From assembly GCA_903897605.1 (NCBI GenBank), contig CAIUCH010000050.1:22319-86318 (forward strand): a DNA stretch of 64,000 nucleotides, written 5' to 3'. The position numbers and the translations under genes were made by a program. The notes beneath the pieces were generated by a model. That model made no database searches. It was given only the letters and a program-made list of their open reading frames with translations, and was not told where the DNA came from. The DNA comes from an uncultured Alphaproteobacteria bacterium (GTDB lineage: Bacteria > Pseudomonadota > Alphaproteobacteria > Micropepsales > Micropepsaceae). Of this stretch, positions 16,119 to 25,674 are shown piece by piece; the stretch's first letter is position 1; each line of letters opens with the position of its first letter.

Positions 16119-17396
16119 ATGACCTCAAATGCCGCCCCTCCAATCGTTGAAAAGCGCTATCTGCTGGCATTTCTTCTCGTCGCCAGCCTCTTCTTCTCAT
16201 GGGCGCTGGCGGCCGCTTTAAATGATGTCCTTATCCGGCAATTCCAGAAGGCGCTGAACCTCAATCGAGGAGAAGCGAGCTTCATCCAACTCGCCTTCTA
16301 TATCGGGTATTTCTGTGCCGCCCTGCCCGCTGGGCTCCTCATCCGGCGGATTGGCTACAAATCCGTGATGATAGTCGGATTGATCCTCTATGCTTGCGGA
16401 GCATTCCTGTTCTATCCGGCTGCCGAAATTCGCGTCTATGGCGTGTTTCTTGCCGCGCTCTACACAATCGCATTTGGTTTGGCGTTTCTTGAAACGTCCG
16501 CGAATCCCTATGTTTCAATTCTGGGCGATCCCAAGACAGGGGCGGCGCGGCTAAACCTTGCGCAATCATTTTATGGAATAGGCGCGATCCTTGGTCCCTT
16601 TATCGGGGGCAAATTCATTTTCTCCGGGGTGGAACATTCCAAAGCCCAACTCTCCGCCATGTCGCCTGCCGCCCTCCTGGCGTACCGGGCCGTGGAAGCC
16701 AAGGCGGTGCAGATGCCCTATCTGGTCGTGGGGTTGTCGATGTGTGCTCTGGCCATCGTCATTGGGCTTACCCGCTTTCCATCGATTGCGACGCCGCAAA
16801 AGACGATCGCATTGCAAGCGGACCGGGTATTTTCAGTTTTGCGCCATGGCCGCTTGAGGCAGGCGATTGTCGCGCAATTCTTCTATGTCGGAGCCCAAGT
16901 CGGGATTTGGAGTTTTTTCATCGATTTTACCAAGGACGCCATGCCGTCGCTTTCGGAGCGCACTGCTGCCTACCTGCTCTCGGGCAGTTTGGGCCTTCTG
17001 ATGATCGGCAGGGCGAGTGGCGCATTTATTCAGAGATATGTAAAACCGGCCAAACTTCTTGCAATTTATGCGGCAATTAATATCGGTCTTTGTCTTGCGG
17101 CGTCATTCGCGGCCGGGCCTGCCGCGGTGGGCGCGCTCTGGTTCAGCAGTTTCTTCATGTCGATCATGTTTCCGACCATATTCGTCCTCGGTCTTGATGG
17201 CCTGGGAGAGCGGAAGGAACTTGGGTCGTCTTTCCTGATCATGTCGATCATCGGCGGGGCCGTGATCCCGCCCACCATCGGCATCATTGCCGATCGTTTC
17301 ACGGGTATTCATCTTGCGATGGTCGTGCCCGCGCTATGCTTTGGGATTTGCCTGACATTTGCATTCAAGGTGCTTCGCGACAAGGAGCCATCATGA
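16119..17396 (+). CDS. fucP: L-fucose:H+ symporter (FucP-type MFS)
   Basis: A 425-residue twelve-helix MFS protein of the FucP group. Group features are AAALNDVLIRQFQKALNLNR in helix 1, FLETSANPYVSILGDP in the central part, and LNLAQSFYGIGAILGPFIGG. FucP imports L-fucose with a proton. Its stop overlaps the mutarotase start (ATGA), and fuconate-pathway genes follow, which supports L-fucose as substrate. Confidence 0.88.
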   Translation: MTSNAAPPIVEKRYLLAFLLVASLFFSWALAAALNDVLIRQFQKALNLNRGEASFIQLAFYIGYFCAALPAGLLIRRIGYKSVMIVGLILYACGAFLFYPAAEIRVYGVFLAALYTIAFGLAFLETSANPYVSILGDPKTGAARLNLAQSFYGIGAILGPFIGGKFIFSGVEHSKAQLSAMSPAALLAYRAVEAKAVQMPYLVVGLSMCALAIVIGLTRFPSIATPQKTIALQADRVFSVLRHGRLRQAIVAQFFYVGAQVGIWSFFIDFTKDAMPSLSERTAAYLLSGSLGLLMIGRASGAFIQRYVKPAKLLAIYAAINIGLCLAASFAAGPAAVGALWFSSFFMSIMFPTIFVLGLDGLGERKELGSSFLIMSIIGGAVIPPTIGIIADRFTGIHLAMVVPALCFGICLTFAFKVLRDKEPS

Positions 17397-17737
17397 ATTC
17401 CCGCAGACTTTGCCTTGCGTTGGATTTGGTCGATGACGCCGAGCTCATTGCGCAATATGAAAAATGGCATGCCCCCGGAGCGGTCTGGCCGGAAATACTG
17501 GCGGATATAAGGGCGCGGGGAATACTCAACATGGAAATATGGCGAATTGGCACGCGCATGGCGATGATCATGGATGTTGATGAAGGCTATCCCCGCTTTG
17601 AGGCGAATGCTCCGCGTGTCAAGGAATGGGAAGTCTTGATGTCGAAATTTCAGCAACCACTTCCCAACACCAATCCCGCGGAAAAATGGGCGCCCATGAC
17701 CCGGATTTTCGCGCTCAACGATAGCGCCGAACCATAA
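17393..17737 (+). CDS. L-rhamnose/L-fucose mutarotase (RhaM/COG3254 family)
   Basis: A 114-residue protein of the dimeric alpha-beta-barrel mutarotase family: LALDLVDDAELIAQYEKWHA at the N terminus, MEIWRIGTRMAMIMDVDE in the middle, and a C-terminal WAPMTRIF. It interconverts anomers of a 6-deoxysugar. In Xanthomonas a member sits in the L-fucose oxidation cluster, as here. The ATG overlaps the fucP stop by four bases. Confidence 0.85.
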   Translation: MNSRRLCLALDLVDDAELIAQYEKWHAPGAVWPEILADIRARGILNMEIWRIGTRMAMIMDVDEGYPRFEANAPRVKEWEVLMSKFQQPLPNTNPAEKWAPMTRIFALNDSAEP

Positions 17738-17833
17738 TGGCTCTTATCCGGGGCGGTCCGCAGGTCGTGGCTTGCCAAAAATTGCTCACCCGGTTCATAT
17801 CTCGCCCAGTGTTTTTAGTGGAAAGGCGCGCCT

Positions 17834-19144
17834 TTGGCCCTAACCATCGAGCATATTGAAGCGTTTGACATCCGCTTTCCGACGTCGCGTTGGCTGGACG
17901 GATCCGACGCCATGAATCCGGACCCCGATTATTCGGCCGCTTATGTGGTGATTCACACCGGCGATCCCAAGCTGGCGGGCCATGGCTATACTTTCACCAT
18001 CGGACGGGGGAACGAACTTTGCGTCGCTGCGATCCGGACCATTGCGCCCCTGGTCGAAGGCCGCGCCCTTAGCGACATATGTGCCGACATGGGGATGTTT
18101 TGGCGCAGCCTCGCGGGTGACAGCCAGCTTCGCTGGCTAGGCCCCGAAAAAGGGGTGATTCATTTGGCCCTTGCCGCCATCATAAATGCGGTTTGGGACC
18201 TTTGGGCCAAACAGCAAAATAAGCCGGTCTGGCAGCTGATCGCCGACCTTCCGGTCGATGATCTGGTCGGGGTGGTCGATTATCGGCACATCACGGACGC
18301 GCTGACCCCGTCCGAGGCCAAGGATATCGTGGCAAAAGCCCGTCCGAGCGGAGCTGCCCTCAGGCCGCAACTCGAATCCGCCGGCTATCCAGCCTACACC
18401 ACGTCCGCCGGGTGGCTAGGATATCCCGACGAAAAGATTCGAGAGCTATGCGCCCGGGCGATCTCTGATGGCTGGAATGCCATCAAAATCAAAGTCGGCC
18501 GCGATCCAGAAGACGATTCGCGCCGATGCGCAATCGTTCGCGACGCGATCGGCGAGCGCCTTATGATGATCGATGCCAACCAGGTGTGGGAGATCGAGGA
18601 CGCCATCAAGAATGTCCGGGACTTGGCGAAGTACAGGCCATATTGGATCGAAGAACCGGTAAGTCCCGATGATATTCTCGGTCACGCCAGGGTCCGGCGC
18701 GCGGTATCCCCGGTTCGTGTCGCGACGGGGGAGCACGCCCATAACCGGATCATGTTCAAGCAATTTCTCCAGGCCGAGGCCGTCGACATTGTACAGTTCG
18801 ACTGCTGCCGCCTGGGCGGCGTCAACGAAGCGATCGCGGTTTTTCTGCTGGCCGCCAAGTTTCAAATTCCCGTTTGCCAGCACGCCGGCGGTGTTGGGCT
18901 TTGCGAGGTCGGTCAACACCTTGCCTTTGCCGACGCCCTCACGCTCAGTGGAAGCATCGAAAACCGAATGCTGGAGCATGCCGGCCATCTGCATGAACAT
19001 TTCCTCGATCCGATCAGGATCAAGGACGGCAGGTACCAAATACCGACAGCGCCCGGGTTCAGCACGCAACTGAACTCCGACAGCCTGCGGGATCATGCAT
19101 TTCCAGAAGGGGCAGTTTGGAAAACGGTGCATCGCGACCGTTGA
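17834..19144 (+). CDS. L-fuconate dehydratase (enolase superfamily)
   Basis: A 436-residue mandelate-racemase-type enolase superfamily member that converts L-fuconate to 2-keto-3-deoxy-L-fuconate. Catalytic KxK (AIKIKVGRD), metal ligands in MIDANQVW, YWIEEPVSPDD and VATGEHAHN, and the catalytic His in VCQHAGGVG are all visible; YTFTIGRGNE and the long Asp-rich N terminus are typical of this group. The start is TTG with GGAAAGG upstream. It is the third gene of the fucose operon, before the dehydrogenase and lactonase. Confidence 0.9.
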   Translation: MALTIEHIEAFDIRFPTSRWLDGSDAMNPDPDYSAAYVVIHTGDPKLAGHGYTFTIGRGNELCVAAIRTIAPLVEGRALSDICADMGMFWRSLAGDSQLRWLGPEKGVIHLALAAIINAVWDLWAKQQNKPVWQLIADLPVDDLVGVVDYRHITDALTPSEAKDIVAKARPSGAALRPQLESAGYPAYTTSAGWLGYPDEKIRELCARAISDGWNAIKIKVGRDPEDDSRRCAIVRDAIGERLMMIDANQVWEIEDAIKNVRDLAKYRPYWIEEPVSPDDILGHARVRRAVSPVRVATGEHAHNRIMFKQFLQAEAVDIVQFDCCRLGGVNEAIAVFLLAAKFQIPVCQHAGGVGLCEVGQHLAFADALTLSGSIENRMLEHAGHLHEHFLDPIRIKDGRYQIPTAPGFSTQLNSDSLRDHAFPEGAVWKTVHRDR

Positions 19145-19165
19145 TGCTTTCAATTGGGTCCGGAA

Positions 19166-20137
19166 ATGCCGCACGCGAAAACCTGGAACGCAATTATCCC
19201 CAAGCTAGCTTATGGTGCAGCCCATCTCGGCAATCTCTATACGCCCATCACCGATGCCATCGCGGACGATATTTTGGATGCGGCCACTGATGGAAGTGCC
19301 TTTGTCGATACCGCGCCATATTATGGCCATGGCCTGAGCGAATTGCGGATCGGCAATTACCTCAAGACGCACCAAACCCGCCTGCCCATGATCTCCACGA
19401 AGGTGGGTCGCCGTCTCGACCATTGCGACCACCCGTCGGATTTTGGCTTTGTAAACCCGGCGCCTTTTGAGCCTGTGTTTGATTATTCCGCGGCCGGAAT
19501 TTGCGAAACCTTTCAAGGCAGTCTGAATCGCCTCGGCTTGCCTCGCGTCGACTTGCTGTTATTGCACGATATCGGCGCGATGACGCACGGTTCATCTCAC
19601 CCTGACCAGATGAGGCTCGTCGAACAAGAAGCCTGGCCGGCGATGCAAGAGATCAAAGGCAGCCATCGCGCAGACGCCATCGGGATTGGAGTCAATGAAT
19701 GCGAGGTCGTCCTGGAATGTCTCGACCGGGGCCTCACGCCTGACGCCATCATGCTGGCTGGCCGGCATACGCTTCTGGATGCGAGCGCGGAAAAATCCGG
19801 GGTGATCGCGCGGTGCAAGTCTCTCGGCATTCGCCTGCTTATTGCCGCGCCGTTCAACTCCGGCATTTTGGCGGGTGGAAATCAATTCAACTATGCAGCG
19901 GCACCCGAACCGATTCTCGCGGTTGCCAGGAAATTGTCAGAGATCTGCGCGGATTTCCGTGCAGAGCTTCCCGCGGCGGCCCTGCAATTTCCACTGCGCC
20001 AGCCGGGTGTGTCCATGGTGGTTGCCGGTGCAAAGAGCCGTGACGAATTATGCCAGCAAAGGATTTGGATGAATTCTTCCATTCCCGAGGACTGCTGGAC
20101 CGCCATCGATGCGATTCGCAACCGATACCTCTCATGA
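19166..20137 (+). CDS. Aldo/keto reductase, probable L-fucose (D-threo-aldose) 1-dehydrogenase
   Basis: About 323 residues with the AKR tetrad: D and Y in FVDTAPYYGHG, K in ISTKVGRR and H in LLLLHDIGA. The close resemblance to D-threo-aldose 1-dehydrogenases and the operon position point to oxidation of L-fucose to the lactone with NAD(P). The ATG at 19166 is preferred; a TTG at 19154 is in frame. Its stop overlaps the lactonase start by four bases (ATGA). Confidence 0.85.
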   Translation: MPHAKTWNAIIPKLAYGAAHLGNLYTPITDAIADDILDAATDGSAFVDTAPYYGHGLSELRIGNYLKTHQTRLPMISTKVGRRLDHCDHPSDFGFVNPAPFEPVFDYSAAGICETFQGSLNRLGLPRVDLLLLHDIGAMTHGSSHPDQMRLVEQEAWPAMQEIKGSHRADAIGIGVNECEVVLECLDRGLTPDAIMLAGRHTLLDASAEKSGVIARCKSLGIRLLIAAPFNSGILAGGNQFNYAAAPEPILAVARKLSEICADFRAELPAAALQFPLRQPGVSMVVAGAKSRDELCQQRIWMNSSIPEDCWTAIDAIRNRYLS

Positions 20138-20976
20138 TCATCGATGCGCATCATCATTTCTGGCTTCTCAGTCGTGGCGACTACGAATGGTTGGCGCCTG
20201 AAACGGGCAAGCTTTACCGCGACTTTCAGCCGGAAGACCTCAACGACGATCTCTCGAAAAGCGGAATTTCTGGAACCGTCCTGATTCAAGCCGCCCCGAC
20301 GGAGGCCGAAACGCATTACCTCCTGGAGATAGCGGATCGTTGGCCAAAAGCGTTGGGCGTGGTGGGATGGACCGATTTGACGTCTCAGGCTTCACACCGA
20401 CGGCTGGAGGGTTTGGCACGGCATCCGATGCTGAAAGGCATTCGTCCCATGCTCCAGGACGAGCGCGATCCTGATTGGATTCTTCAATCGCAGGTTTCCG
20501 AATCCTTGAAGATCATACAGACGCTGGGATTGGCATTCGATGCCCTGGTTCGGCCGCGTCATTTGAAATCATTGGCGTTGGCCACGGATCGCCATCCCGG
20601 TTTGCGGATTGTCATCGACCATGCCGGAAAGCCCGAGATCGAAAAAGGAGAATTCGATGATTGGGCCATGGACATAAAGGCGTTGAGCGAGCGCCCGAAT
20701 ATATTCTGCAAACTGTCGGGTCTACTCACGGAGGCCGGATCCCGAACCGCCGACAATGATCTGCGCCCTTATATCGATCACCTTCTGAATTGTTTTGGTC
20801 CCCGGCGGCTGATGTGGGGAAGCGACTGGCCGGTGCTTTTGGGCAAGAGCGGCTATTCTCAATGGTTCGACCAGGCGGTCCGGCTGACCGCGGAATTGGG
20901 CACGCGGGAAAAGCAATGGCTGTTCGGAAGAACCGCGGCGGCGTTCTATAATATTAAGATCGATCACGACCGTTAG
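20134..20976 (+). CDS. L-fuconolactonase, amidohydrolase family (COG3618)
   Basis: A 280-residue amidohydrolase-fold protein starting MIIDAHHHFW, the metal-binding HxH of COG3618 lactonases, with IVIDHAGKPEI and LMWGSDWPV (further metal ligand Asp) downstream. These enzymes hydrolyse sugar 1,5- or 1,4-lactones. The start is fixed by the ATGA overlap with the dehydrogenase gene. It would make L-fuconate for the dehydratase encoded at 17834. It is convergent with the DHA2 exporter gene. Confidence 0.88.
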   Translation: MIIDAHHHFWLLSRGDYEWLAPETGKLYRDFQPEDLNDDLSKSGISGTVLIQAAPTEAETHYLLEIADRWPKALGVVGWTDLTSQASHRRLEGLARHPMLKGIRPMLQDERDPDWILQSQVSESLKIIQTLGLAFDALVRPRHLKSLALATDRHPGLRIVIDHAGKPEIEKGEFDDWAMDIKALSERPNIFCKLSGLLTEAGSRTADNDLRPYIDHLLNCFGPRRLMWGSDWPVLLGKSGYSQWFDQAVRLTAELGTREKQWLFGRTAAAFYNIKIDHDR

Positions 20977-21014
20977 GCTTTCGGGGGCAAGGCGCTTTGC
21001 AAGTGATGCATATG

Positions 21015-22556
21015 CTAGCCGTGCTTCGGGGCCGAGCGGGATGGCTGATTGCGGGTTCGGCCGATGGCCGGCAACATCAGCAATGAAACCGCGAATAGAG
21101 CGGCCATCGCAAACCATGCCTCGTTGAACGATTGGGTAAGCGCCGCACGCTTGACCATTGGGGCGATCAAGTTTCTGGTGAGCTCGTCCACCGGTCCCAT
21201 GTCGTGATTGCGAAACAACGCCACGGGAAGGCCCACCAGGCGCGCGGCCTGCGGGTCGCCTGCTTGCAGCCGCGCAGCGAGGGCCGTTATATGATTCGGC
21301 GTGCGCTGCTCCAAAATCGTGTCCATCAACGCGATCCCGACTGCCCCGCCAAGATTGCGCATGAGATTGAACAGGCCGCTGGCGTCGGCAATGTCCTCCG
21401 GCGGCCAACCGTCCAGCGCCAGCCGGGTCGCCGGAAGCAGGCACAGCATCATCGCAACGCCGCGCAATATTTGCGGCCAGAAGAGGCCATTAAAATCCGT
21501 GGTCGATGTCGTGAACCCGTTGGCAAAAACGCCAATACCGAACAGGCCAAAGCCGATGGCCGTCAGAAGGCGCGCATTCACGCGAACTTCCAGTATCGCG
21601 GCAATCGGCGCCATCAAGAGTCTGGAGATGCCCGTGACGATCATGATTTCGCCAATCGCCAGTGCGGAATGACCCCGCACCAATCCGAGAAACAGGGACA
21701 GCAAATAAATCGACCCATATAAGCCGAAGCCCAGCACAAAGCTGAAGCCGCAGCCGATGGAGAATGAAATCTTGCAGAACCGCCGAATGTCAATAAACGG
21801 GCTGGCGTGATTGAGCGCGCGCCAAATGCCAAGCGCGCCGGCCGTGAAACAGACCGCCATCAATATGAATATGTAAGTTCCGCGCCAATCGTGCCGTGGC
21901 CCTTCATTCAAGATCAGCTCAAGCGCTGCCAGAAACACCGACGCCAAGATCATGGTCTGATAGTCGATCCTCTTCAGCGAGGCGTAATCCGGCGCGCCGG
22001 CGCGGACGAAATAGGCGACCATTGCGGCAACGAGGAGGCCTGGCGGGATATTGATCAGAAAGATCCAGCGCCAGGAATATGTCTCTGTAAGGTAGCCGCC
22101 AATAACCGGCCCGATGGCGGGCGCGATCATCGCGAATGCGCCCGCGATCGTGGTTCCCAGAACACGGTGCTGTTCCGGCAGCATGGTAAAAACGCTGGTA
22201 AAGACGGGTGGAATCAGCATGCCACCGCAAAATCCCTGGAATACCCGAATGGCGATCATTGTGGTGACATCGGTGCTGAGCGCGCAGCCCAGACTGGCGA
22301 TCGTGAAGCCAAGCGTGGCCAGAACGAACATCCAACGAAGTGTCAATGCGCGGGTCAGCAGTCCCGTTAGCGGGATGGCGATCACCTCGGCCATCAGGTA
22401 GCCCGTTTGAATCCAACTGAGGCGGTAATCCGGTATTGCTAGCGCCGACCCGATATTCGTCAGCGAGCTCGCCACGATTTGAATGTCGAGGATCGCCATG
22501 AACATTCCGACGCACATCGCGCCAAACCCCAGCCAGGTCGAAATGGGATTTTTCAT
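21015..22556 (-). CDS. DHA2-family MFS exporter (EmrB/QacA type)
   Basis: About 513 residues with fourteen predicted helices. Helix 1 reads FMAILDIQIVASSLTNIG, the DHA2 signature, followed by MAEVIAIPLTGLL and the motif C-like GPVIGGYLTETYSWRWIF. Only 49 bases separate it from the ketosynthase gene upstream, and an ACP gene precedes that, so it may export a product of that pair rather than a drug. The ATG at 22556 is chosen; a TTG at 22571 is in frame. No HlyD partner is adjacent, unlike the exporter at 52758. Confidence 0.88.
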   Translation of the reverse strand: MKNPISTWLGFGAMCVGMFMAILDIQIVASSLTNIGSALAIPDYRLSWIQTGYLMAEVIAIPLTGLLTRALTLRWMFVLATLGFTIASLGCALSTDVTTMIAIRVFQGFCGGMLIPPVFTSVFTMLPEQHRVLGTTIAGAFAMIAPAIGPVIGGYLTETYSWRWIFLINIPPGLLVAAMVAYFVRAGAPDYASLKRIDYQTMILASVFLAALELILNEGPRHDWRGTYIFILMAVCFTAGALGIWRALNHASPFIDIRRFCKISFSIGCGFSFVLGFGLYGSIYLLSLFLGLVRGHSALAIGEIMIVTGISRLLMAPIAAILEVRVNARLLTAIGFGLFGIGVFANGFTTSTTDFNGLFWPQILRGVAMMLCLLPATRLALDGWPPEDIADASGLFNLMRNLGGAVGIALMDTILEQRTPNHITALAARLQAGDPQAARLVGLPVALFRNHDMGPVDELTRNLIAPMVKRAALTQSFNEAWFAMAALFAVSLLMLPAIGRTRNQPSRSAPKHG

Positions 22557-22605
22557 CGGGCTATTTTGCAAAGCGCAACACCGTCAGGACTTGAGGCATA
22601 AGCGC

Positions 22606-23811
22606 TCATCGGTGGACGGCCAGAACCGCGTTAAGTCCACCAAATGCGAATGAATTCGACATCGCCATGTTGATTTGCGCGTTCCGCGTCACATTCGGAA
22701 CATAATCGAGATCGCAATCGGGATCTCTTTCGATAAAATTTGCCGTTGGAGGGGTGAACCCGTCGCGCATCGCCAAAAGCGTCGCGGCCAACTCGATTGC
22801 GCCCGCCGCTCCCAGGGCATGGCCGTGCAACGACTTTGTCGCGGAGACGCTAAGGCGATCGGCGTGGCCGCCAAACACGGCGCGGATTGCCCTGGATTCC
22901 GTCACGTCGTTCATGGTCGTGCCAGTGCCATGCGCATTGATGTGATCGAACGCTTCGGGCGCCATTCCACAGTCGGCAAGGCAGGCGCGCATGGCGCTTG
23001 CCGCGCCGTCCAGGGACGGTAACACGATATCCCCCGCATCCGAACTCATGCCAAAGCCTGCAATCTCGCCGAAAATCTCGGCGCCGCGCGCATTGGCATG
23101 CTCAAAATTTTCCAAGACGAACATGCCGGCGCATTCGCCGAGAACCAGACCCATCCGGCCACGGGAGAATGGCCTGCAGGTGTCAAACGCCAATATTCGC
23201 ATGGCCTCCCAGGCTTTGAGGGTACCCAGGGTAAACACGGATTCCGTGCCGCCGGCCACTGCCACATTCACGGTTCCGGCGCGCACCATCTGATAGGCAA
23301 TGCCGATGGCGTGATTGGCGGACGCGCAGGCGCTCGCTACGTTGAAGGCCGGTCCCTTGATGCCATTTTCCATCGTGATGTGGCTGACCGCCGCGCTAAT
23401 CATCATTTTTGGAATGGTGATGGGGTGAAAGCGCTTGGCGCCTTCGGCATAGAGTCGGCGAAAATTATCGTCAAGTGTACTCATTCCGCCCACGCCGGAG
23501 CCGACGATGGCAGCACTGCGCGCGCCAAGTTCGCCGTGGAAATTCAACCCACTTGCCAATATCGCTTCGCGCGCGGCAACCAATGCGAATTGGGCGCAGC
23601 GATCCAAAAGCGCCAGACGCTTTTGATCGAAATGGGCCAGAGGATCGAAATCAGAAACCTCGGCGCCGATTTTAACAAGGAGCTCGCCGGTCGGGATGAC
23701 GGTAAGCGGGCCGATTGCGCTTTTGCCGCTTTTCAGGGCAGTCGACATGGCACGCGTATTTTGGCCGAGCGCGGAAATGACGCCGATTCCCGTGATTGCC
23801 ACACGATTCAA
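22606..23811 (-). CDS. Beta-ketoacyl-ACP synthase (FabF/NodE-like)
   Basis: A 401-residue condensing enzyme with the complete KAS II triad: Cys162 in NVASACASANHA, His294 in INAHGTGTTMND and His331 in SLHGHALGAAG, with Lys326. It elongates acyl-ACP with malonyl-ACP. It lies directly after a dedicated acyl carrier protein gene and before an exporter gene, away from any fab cluster, which recalls the rhizobial nodFE arrangement. The start is TTG with GGGTGG upstream. The product is unknown; it is probably a specialised acyl chain rather than housekeeping fatty acid (inference). Confidence 0.88.
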   Translation of the reverse strand: MNRVAITGIGVISALGQNTRAMSTALKSGKSAIGPLTVIPTGELLVKIGAEVSDFDPLAHFDQKRLALLDRCAQFALVAAREAILASGLNFHGELGARSAAIVGSGVGGMSTLDDNFRRLYAEGAKRFHPITIPKMMISAAVSHITMENGIKGPAFNVASACASANHAIGIAYQMVRAGTVNVAVAGGTESVFTLGTLKAWEAMRILAFDTCRPFSRGRMGLVLGECAGMFVLENFEHANARGAEIFGEIAGFGMSSDAGDIVLPSLDGAASAMRACLADCGMAPEAFDHINAHGTGTTMNDVTESRAIRAVFGGHADRLSVSATKSLHGHALGAAGAIELAATLLAMRDGFTPPTANFIERDPDCDLDYVPNVTRNAQINMAMSNSFAFGGLNAVLAVHR

Positions 23812-23853
23812 TGGATGCCACCCAACGCTTCGGTATTCGCCGGAAATTGATAT

Positions 23854-24129
23854 CTAAGGCTTGCGGCCACCAGGTTGATCCACATGTTTTGCGACGTAAT
23901 CAATCACTTCGCCCACCGTCTGGAAGCTGCCGCCGCCGGTGGATGAAGCTTCATTGGCATTATAAAGCAATGAGATGTCGAACCTTTCTTCGATCTCGAA
24001 AATGATCTCGACGATGTCGAGTGATTCGAGGTTAAGGCTTGATATCTCGGTGGTGCGGTGCAGTGCTGAAGGCTCAACATGCGCCTGCTGCGCGACTATT
24101 TCAAATACGACTGCTTCTACATCCGCCAT
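23854..24129 (-). CDS. Specialised acyl carrier protein
   Basis: A 91-residue acidic ACP. The phosphopantetheine site is Ser36 in NLESLDIVEIIFEIEERFDI; the usual DSL is ESL here. A glycine/serine insertion (STGGGSFQ) precedes helix 4, and the C terminus is longer than in AcpP. It is first in a three-gene minus-strand operon with the ketosynthase (42 bases downstream) and the exporter. It is divergent from the CoA-transferase gene across a 271-base gap that likely holds both promoters. Resemblance to NodF is general, not specific. Confidence 0.87.
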   Translation of the reverse strand: MADVEAVVFEIVAQQAHVEPSALHRTTEISSLNLESLDIVEIIFEIEERFDISLLYNANEASSTGGGSFQTVGEVIDYVAKHVDQPGGRKP

Positions 24130-24400
24130 CTATGTCCCCGATCCCCGAGCTAGGCAGCATTATCCATTTAATTCGATCGGGATACAAAAAATGGCCTGTC
24201 AAATGGGAAAATCGGCGAATAAACGCGGGCCGTGAGACTGTTAAGCGGACAATATTGGAAAATCGCTAGAGATTGAAAAGGTGCGCTTCTACACCAAACA
24301 GAAGTCGATAATGCAGCGCTGGCCCGATAGTATCGACAAAAGCGCCGAATTCCAGATGCCGACTTCGCGCTGATATTCAAGTTGGTTCCTGGAGGGAACG

Positions 24401-25612
24401 ATGCAGACCGAAGAGCTTCGCAAGGGGCCTCTTGAAGGGATCACGGTTCTGGACTTCTCCCGCGTTCTGGCGGGCCCCTATTGCACGATGGTTTTGGCGG
24501 ATCTCGGAGCCCGTGTCATCAAGATCGAAAAATTTGGTACAGGCGACGACACCCGCGCATTCGGGCCATTCGTGGATGGCGAGTCGGCCTATTTCATGTG
24601 CTTCAATCGGGGAAAGGAAAGCATCGTCCTCGATATCAAGTCGCCGCGCGACCGGGAGCTGCTGGAGCGTCTGCTGAATGAAGCGGATGTGGTGGTGGAA
24701 AATTTCCGCCCAGGCGTGATGGACCGGCTGGGATACGGCGCGGAACGGTTGGCGAAAACCCATCCCCACATCATCTATGCATCGGTATCGGGCTTCGGCC
24801 ATAGCGGCCCCTTCAGCGATCTTCCGGGCTACGACATGGTCGTGCAGGCGATGGGCGGCATCATGAGCCTGACCGGCTGGCCGGACGGCCCGCCCTCGCG
24901 GGTTGGGACAAGTTTCGGCGATCTTGGTGCGGCGCTTTTCGCCACGGTGGGCATTCTTGCGGCTCTCTACAAAAGAACCCAGAATGCGCAGGGTGCCCGG
25001 GTCGATATCGGCATGCTGGATTGCCAGGCTGCCCTGATGGAAACCGCCCTGGCGCGATACGACGCGGAAGGAAAGATTCCGACCCGCACGGGCGACAGCC
25101 ACCCGTCCCTGGCGCCATTCGAGAGTTTTGCCGCCAAGGATGGCCGCATCGTCATTGCTGCCGGCAACGACACGCTATTCATTTTGATGGCCGACGCCTT
25201 GGGTGCCCCGGAACTGGCACTGCATCCCTTGTTTGCGACCAACGATCTGCGCTGCCGGAACAGGCCGGCGATGGCGGCCGCGATAGAAGTGGTAACGAAA
25301 ACCCAGAATATTCAGCATTGGATCGATAAGCTGAACGAGGCAGGCGTGCCCTGTTCTCCCATCAACACCATCGACAAACTGTTCGATCACCCTCAGCTTC
25401 TGGCGCGGAACATGATCATAAAAGTCAGAAGCGGCGAAAATGGCCGCGCGGTCCGCACCGCGGGAAACCCAATCCGCATGAGCGGATACAGGACCAACAA
25501 TGTGGTGGATCCCATCGAAGCGCCCAAGCTGAACCAGCATCGCGAGCAGATTCTGCATGAATTCATGGCCTCGCGGGACGCCTATGTATCATCGGTCGAC
25601 GAGGACAGCTAA
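24401..25612 (+). CDS. CoA-transferase, family III (CaiB/BaiF)
   Basis: A 403-residue family III CoA-transferase. Typical blocks are [50 protein letters not shown] and [12 protein letters not shown], which holds the catalytic Asp. It transfers CoA between two carboxylic acids. GGAGGG precedes the ATG. An enoyl-CoA hydratase and a GMC oxidoreductase follow on the same strand, suggesting a catabolic route in which an acid is activated as CoA thioester. Substrate unknown. Confidence 0.92.
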   Translation: MQTEELRKGPLEGITVLDFSRVLAGPYCTMVLADLGARVIKIEKFGTGDDTRAFGPFVDGESAYFMCFNRGKESIVLDIKSPRDRELLERLLNEADVVVENFRPGVMDRLGYGAERLAKTHPHIIYASVSGFGHSGPFSDLPGYDMVVQAMGGIMSLTGWPDGPPSRVGTSFGDLGAALFATVGILAALYKRTQNAQGARVDIGMLDCQAALMETALARYDAEGKIPTRTGDSHPSLAPFESFAAKDGRIVIAAGNDTLFILMADALGAPELALHPLFATNDLRCRNRPAMAAAIEVVTKTQNIQHWIDKLNEAGVPCSPINTIDKLFDHPQLLARNMIIKVRSGENGRAVRTAGNPIRMSGYRTNNVVDPIEAPKLNQHREQILHEFMASRDAYVSSVDEDS

Positions 25613-25674
25613 GAAGCAACGTCTTTATTGAAGGGCGGGGCACGAATACGCCTCCGCTGCGGAAGGAGAATTTC

